64,000 nucleotides of DNA from NCBI GenBank assembly GCA_037893225.1, contig JAZGUH010000539.1, forward strand, positions 372,001-436,000, read 5' to 3'. The notes below the pieces were generated by a model, which saw only the letters and a list, made by a program, of their open reading frames with translations, did no database searches and had not been told where the DNA came from. Shown here one piece after another: positions 62,115-64,000 of the stretch; position 1 is the first letter of the stretch; every line of letters begins with the position of its first letter. The DNA is from Hippasteria phrygiana. Taxonomy: Eukaryota; Echinodermata; Asteroidea; Valvatida; Goniasteridae. The translations under genes and the position numbers were made by a program.

Positions 62115-64000
62115 GTTGGCCGGAAAGAAAATAAACATTGCGAGGTTTGAATTTTCTCCACAAGTTTTACCTCTAAGAAGCCGCCGATAATTGCAACATG
62201 TAGCGCCAGATCTAAGCTATACATACATGTCAAAATTACTGAATTTGGTTGATATTTCATGCAATTATGAATGAGTAAAGCAAGTCATACCCTAGGGAAT
62301 TTGACAGGCATGGAGCAATAAATAGAAGGTAATATGCACACAGATGTTGGCCGGAAAGAAAATAGACATTGCGAGGTTTGAATTTTCTCCACAAGTGTTA
62401 ACTCTAAGAAGCCGCCGATAATTGCAACGTGTAGCGCCAGATCTAAGCTATCCATACATGTCAAAATTACTGAATTTGGTTGATATTTCATGCAATTATG
62501 AATGAGTAAAGCAAGTCCATACCCTGGGAATTTGACATGCATGGAGCAATAAATAGACGGTAACATGTACACAGATGTTGGCCGGAAAGAAAATAAACAT
62601 TGCGAGGTTTGAATTTTCTACAAAAGTTTTAACTCTAGGAAGCCGCCGGTGATTGCAACATGTAGCGCCAGATCTAAGCTATCCATACATGTCAAAATTA
62701 CTGAATTTGGTTGATATTTCATGCAATTATGAATGAGTAAAGCAAGTCATACCCCAGGGAATTTGACATGCATGGAGCAATAAATAGACGGTAATATGTA
62801 CTCAGATTTTGGCCGGAAAGAAAATAAACATTGCGAGGTTTGAATTTTCTCCACAAGTTTTACCTCTAAGAAGCCGCCGATAATTGCAACGTGTAGCGCC
62901 AGATCTAAGCTATCCATACATGTCAAAATTACTCAATTTGGTTGATATTTCATGCAATTATGAATGAGTAAAGCAAGTCCATACCCCAGGGAATTTGACA
63001 TGCATGGAGCAATAAATAGACGGTGACATGTACACAGATGTTAGCCGGAAAGAAAATAAACATTGCGAGGTTTGAATTTTCTCCACAAGTTTTAACTCTG
63101 GGAAGCCGCCGATGATTGCAACATGTAGCGCCAGATCTAAGCTATCCATACATGTCAAAATTACTGTATTTGGTTGATATTTCATGCAATTATGAATGAG
63201 TAAAGCAAGTCATACCCCAGGGAATTTGACAGGCATGGAGCAATAAATAGAAGGTAATATGCACACAGATGTTGGCCGGAAAGAAAATAAACATTGCTAG
63301 GTTTGAATTTTCTACACAAGTTTTAACTCTAGGAAGCCGCCGATGATTGCAACATGTAGCGCCAGATCTAAGCTATCCATACATGTAAAAAATACTGCAT
63401 TTGGTTGATATTTCATGCAATTATGAATGAATAAAGCAAGTCCATACCCCAGGGAATTTGACATGCATGGAGCAATAAATAGAAGGTAATATGCACACAG
63501 ATGTTGGCCGGAAAGAAAATAGACATTGCGAGGTTTGAATTTTCTCCACAAGTGTTAACTCTAAGAAGCCGCCGATAATTGCAACATGTAGCGCCAGATC
63601 TAAGCTATCCATACATGTCAAAATTACTGAATTTGGTTGATATTTCATGCAATTATGAATGAGTAAAGCAAGTCCATACCCCAGGAAATTTGACATGCAT
63701 GGAGCAATAAATATACGGTAACATGTACACAGATGTTGGCCGGAAAGAAAATAAACATTGCGAGGTTTGAATTTTCTCCACAAGTTTTACCTCTAAGAAG
63801 CCGCCGATAATTGCAACATGTAGCGCCAGATCTAAGCTATACATACATGTCAAAATTACTGAATTTGGTTGATATTTCATGCAATTATGAATGAGTAAAG
63901 CAAGTCATACCCTAGGGAATTTGACAGGCATGGAGCAATAAATAGAAGGTAATATGCACACAGATGTTGGCCGGAAAGAAAATAGACATTGCGAGGTTTG
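61032..64000. repeat. 7-mer tandem duplication (1620 bp), second copy cut by the window end
   Basis: 61032-62380 equals 62652-64000 at an offset of 1620 bp, with no difference noticed up to the last base. Copy 1 is 61032-62651 and copy 2 starts at 62652. Shared private variants are AATATACGG (62090/63710) and CTATACATACATG (62217/63837). It is not known whether copy 2 is complete beyond the window. Confidence 0.85.

Larger units (their letters stand above)
1..64000. repeat. Satellite DNA array, ~232-bp monomer, about 276 copies, open at both ends
   Basis: The whole window is a head-to-tail array of one monomer. AGATCT occurs once per monomer: the first three are at 114, 346 and 578 (spacing 232) and the last is at 63828. 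That fits about 275 intervals averaging near 231.7 bp. All monomers have the same orientation. I found no non-satellite insertion and no array boundary, so the array extends past both ends. Monomers differ by a limited set of shared substitutions and one-base indels, and these combine into higher-order repeats. The layout is typical of eukaryotic centromeric, pericentromeric or subtelomeric satellite. I do not recognise the family, and which compartment it occupies is inference. Confidence 0.97.

Noticed and set aside
171..63880. More than 200 minus-strand open frames of 66-123 codons as a tandem gene or multigene family
   Set aside because: They start and stop at the same monomer positions, overlap one another by about 130 bp, and read the same bases in two frames. 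Their length is fixed by the 232-bp period. One-base indels between classes change the frame without being avoided. No conserved domain or signal is recognisable.
1..64000. CRISPR array
   Set aside because: The repeat is 232 bp, contiguous, and has no unique spacers between copies. Neighbouring monomers differ only by shared substitutions.
1..64000. Mouse major satellite (234 bp) or primate alpha satellite (171 bp)
   Set aside because: The period is close to the mouse satellite, but the sequence lacks its characteristic GAAAA/GGACCTG-type subrepeats as I know them. The period and sequence do not fit alpha satellite.
1..64000. AATAAA words as polyadenylation signals, two per monomer
   Set aside because: They occur in every monomer as part of A/T-rich stretches, and no gene precedes them.
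1..64000. Ribosomal DNA spacer repeats, Helitron or LTR-derived tandem copies
   Set aside because: No rRNA sequence, Helitron end (TC...CTRR with hairpin), LTR, primer-binding site or target-site duplication was seen anywhere in the window.
1..64000. Strict dimer (A-B) alternation of GATGATTG and GATAATTG monomers
   Set aside because: The two forms do not alternate regularly. For example, two GATGATTG monomers are adjacent near 1021 and 1251, and three GATAATTG monomers occur in a row near 3337-3801.

Overview
The window is one uninterrupted block of satellite DNA. A monomer of about 232 bp (231, 232 or 233 bp; about 38% GC) is repeated head-to-tail, always in the same orientation, from the first base to the last. 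A BglII site (AGATCT) occurs once per monomer. The first is at 114 and the last at 63828, which corresponds to about 276 monomers with a mean spacing near 231.7 bp. I see no unique sequence, gene, RNA gene, transposon insertion, inversion or array edge, so the array continues past both ends. This organisation (long tandem array, higher-order repeats, no coding content) points to a eukaryotic heterochromatic, centromeric, pericentromeric or subtelomeric region in a long-read assembly. I do not recognise the monomer as a named satellite and cannot assign a taxon.

Monomers differ at about 15-20 diagnostic positions and fall into at least seven recurring haplotype classes. Ordered sets of classes form higher-order repeats (HORs) of many sizes. 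From left to right: a 3-mer pair (about 430-1821); four HOR units of 11, 10, 11 and 11 monomers (2469-12433); a mosaic zone with 4-mer, 7-mer, 9-mer and 3-mer duplications (12434-23797); an 8-mer in about 2.5 copies (23798-28350); a 25-mer tandem duplication of 5787 bp per copy with three substitutions seen (28073-39646), which contains an older 4-mer duplication; a 4-mer duplication (38565-40414); a 14-mer tandem duplication (42479-48964) partly overlapped by a later, apparently identical 7-mer duplication (48343-51584); a mosaic zone with 8-, 9- and 19-monomer echoes (51585-55909); a 9-mer duplication marked by a private one-base insertion (55910-60081); three successive 4-mers (59336-62114); and a 7-mer cut by the window end (61032-64000).

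There are no genes to work together. The biology here is the turnover of the array itself: repeated in-register duplications of different sizes, a one-monomer deletion, short gene-conversion-like patches, and regional variants that show homogenisation is local. Each monomer of one common type also carries an imperfect 15-bp inverted repeat, and nearly all monomers carry an almost invariant 18-bp block. These are the best candidates for protein-binding or structural elements. The recurring minus-strand open frames of up to 123 codons are by-products of the repeat and are not annotated as genes.
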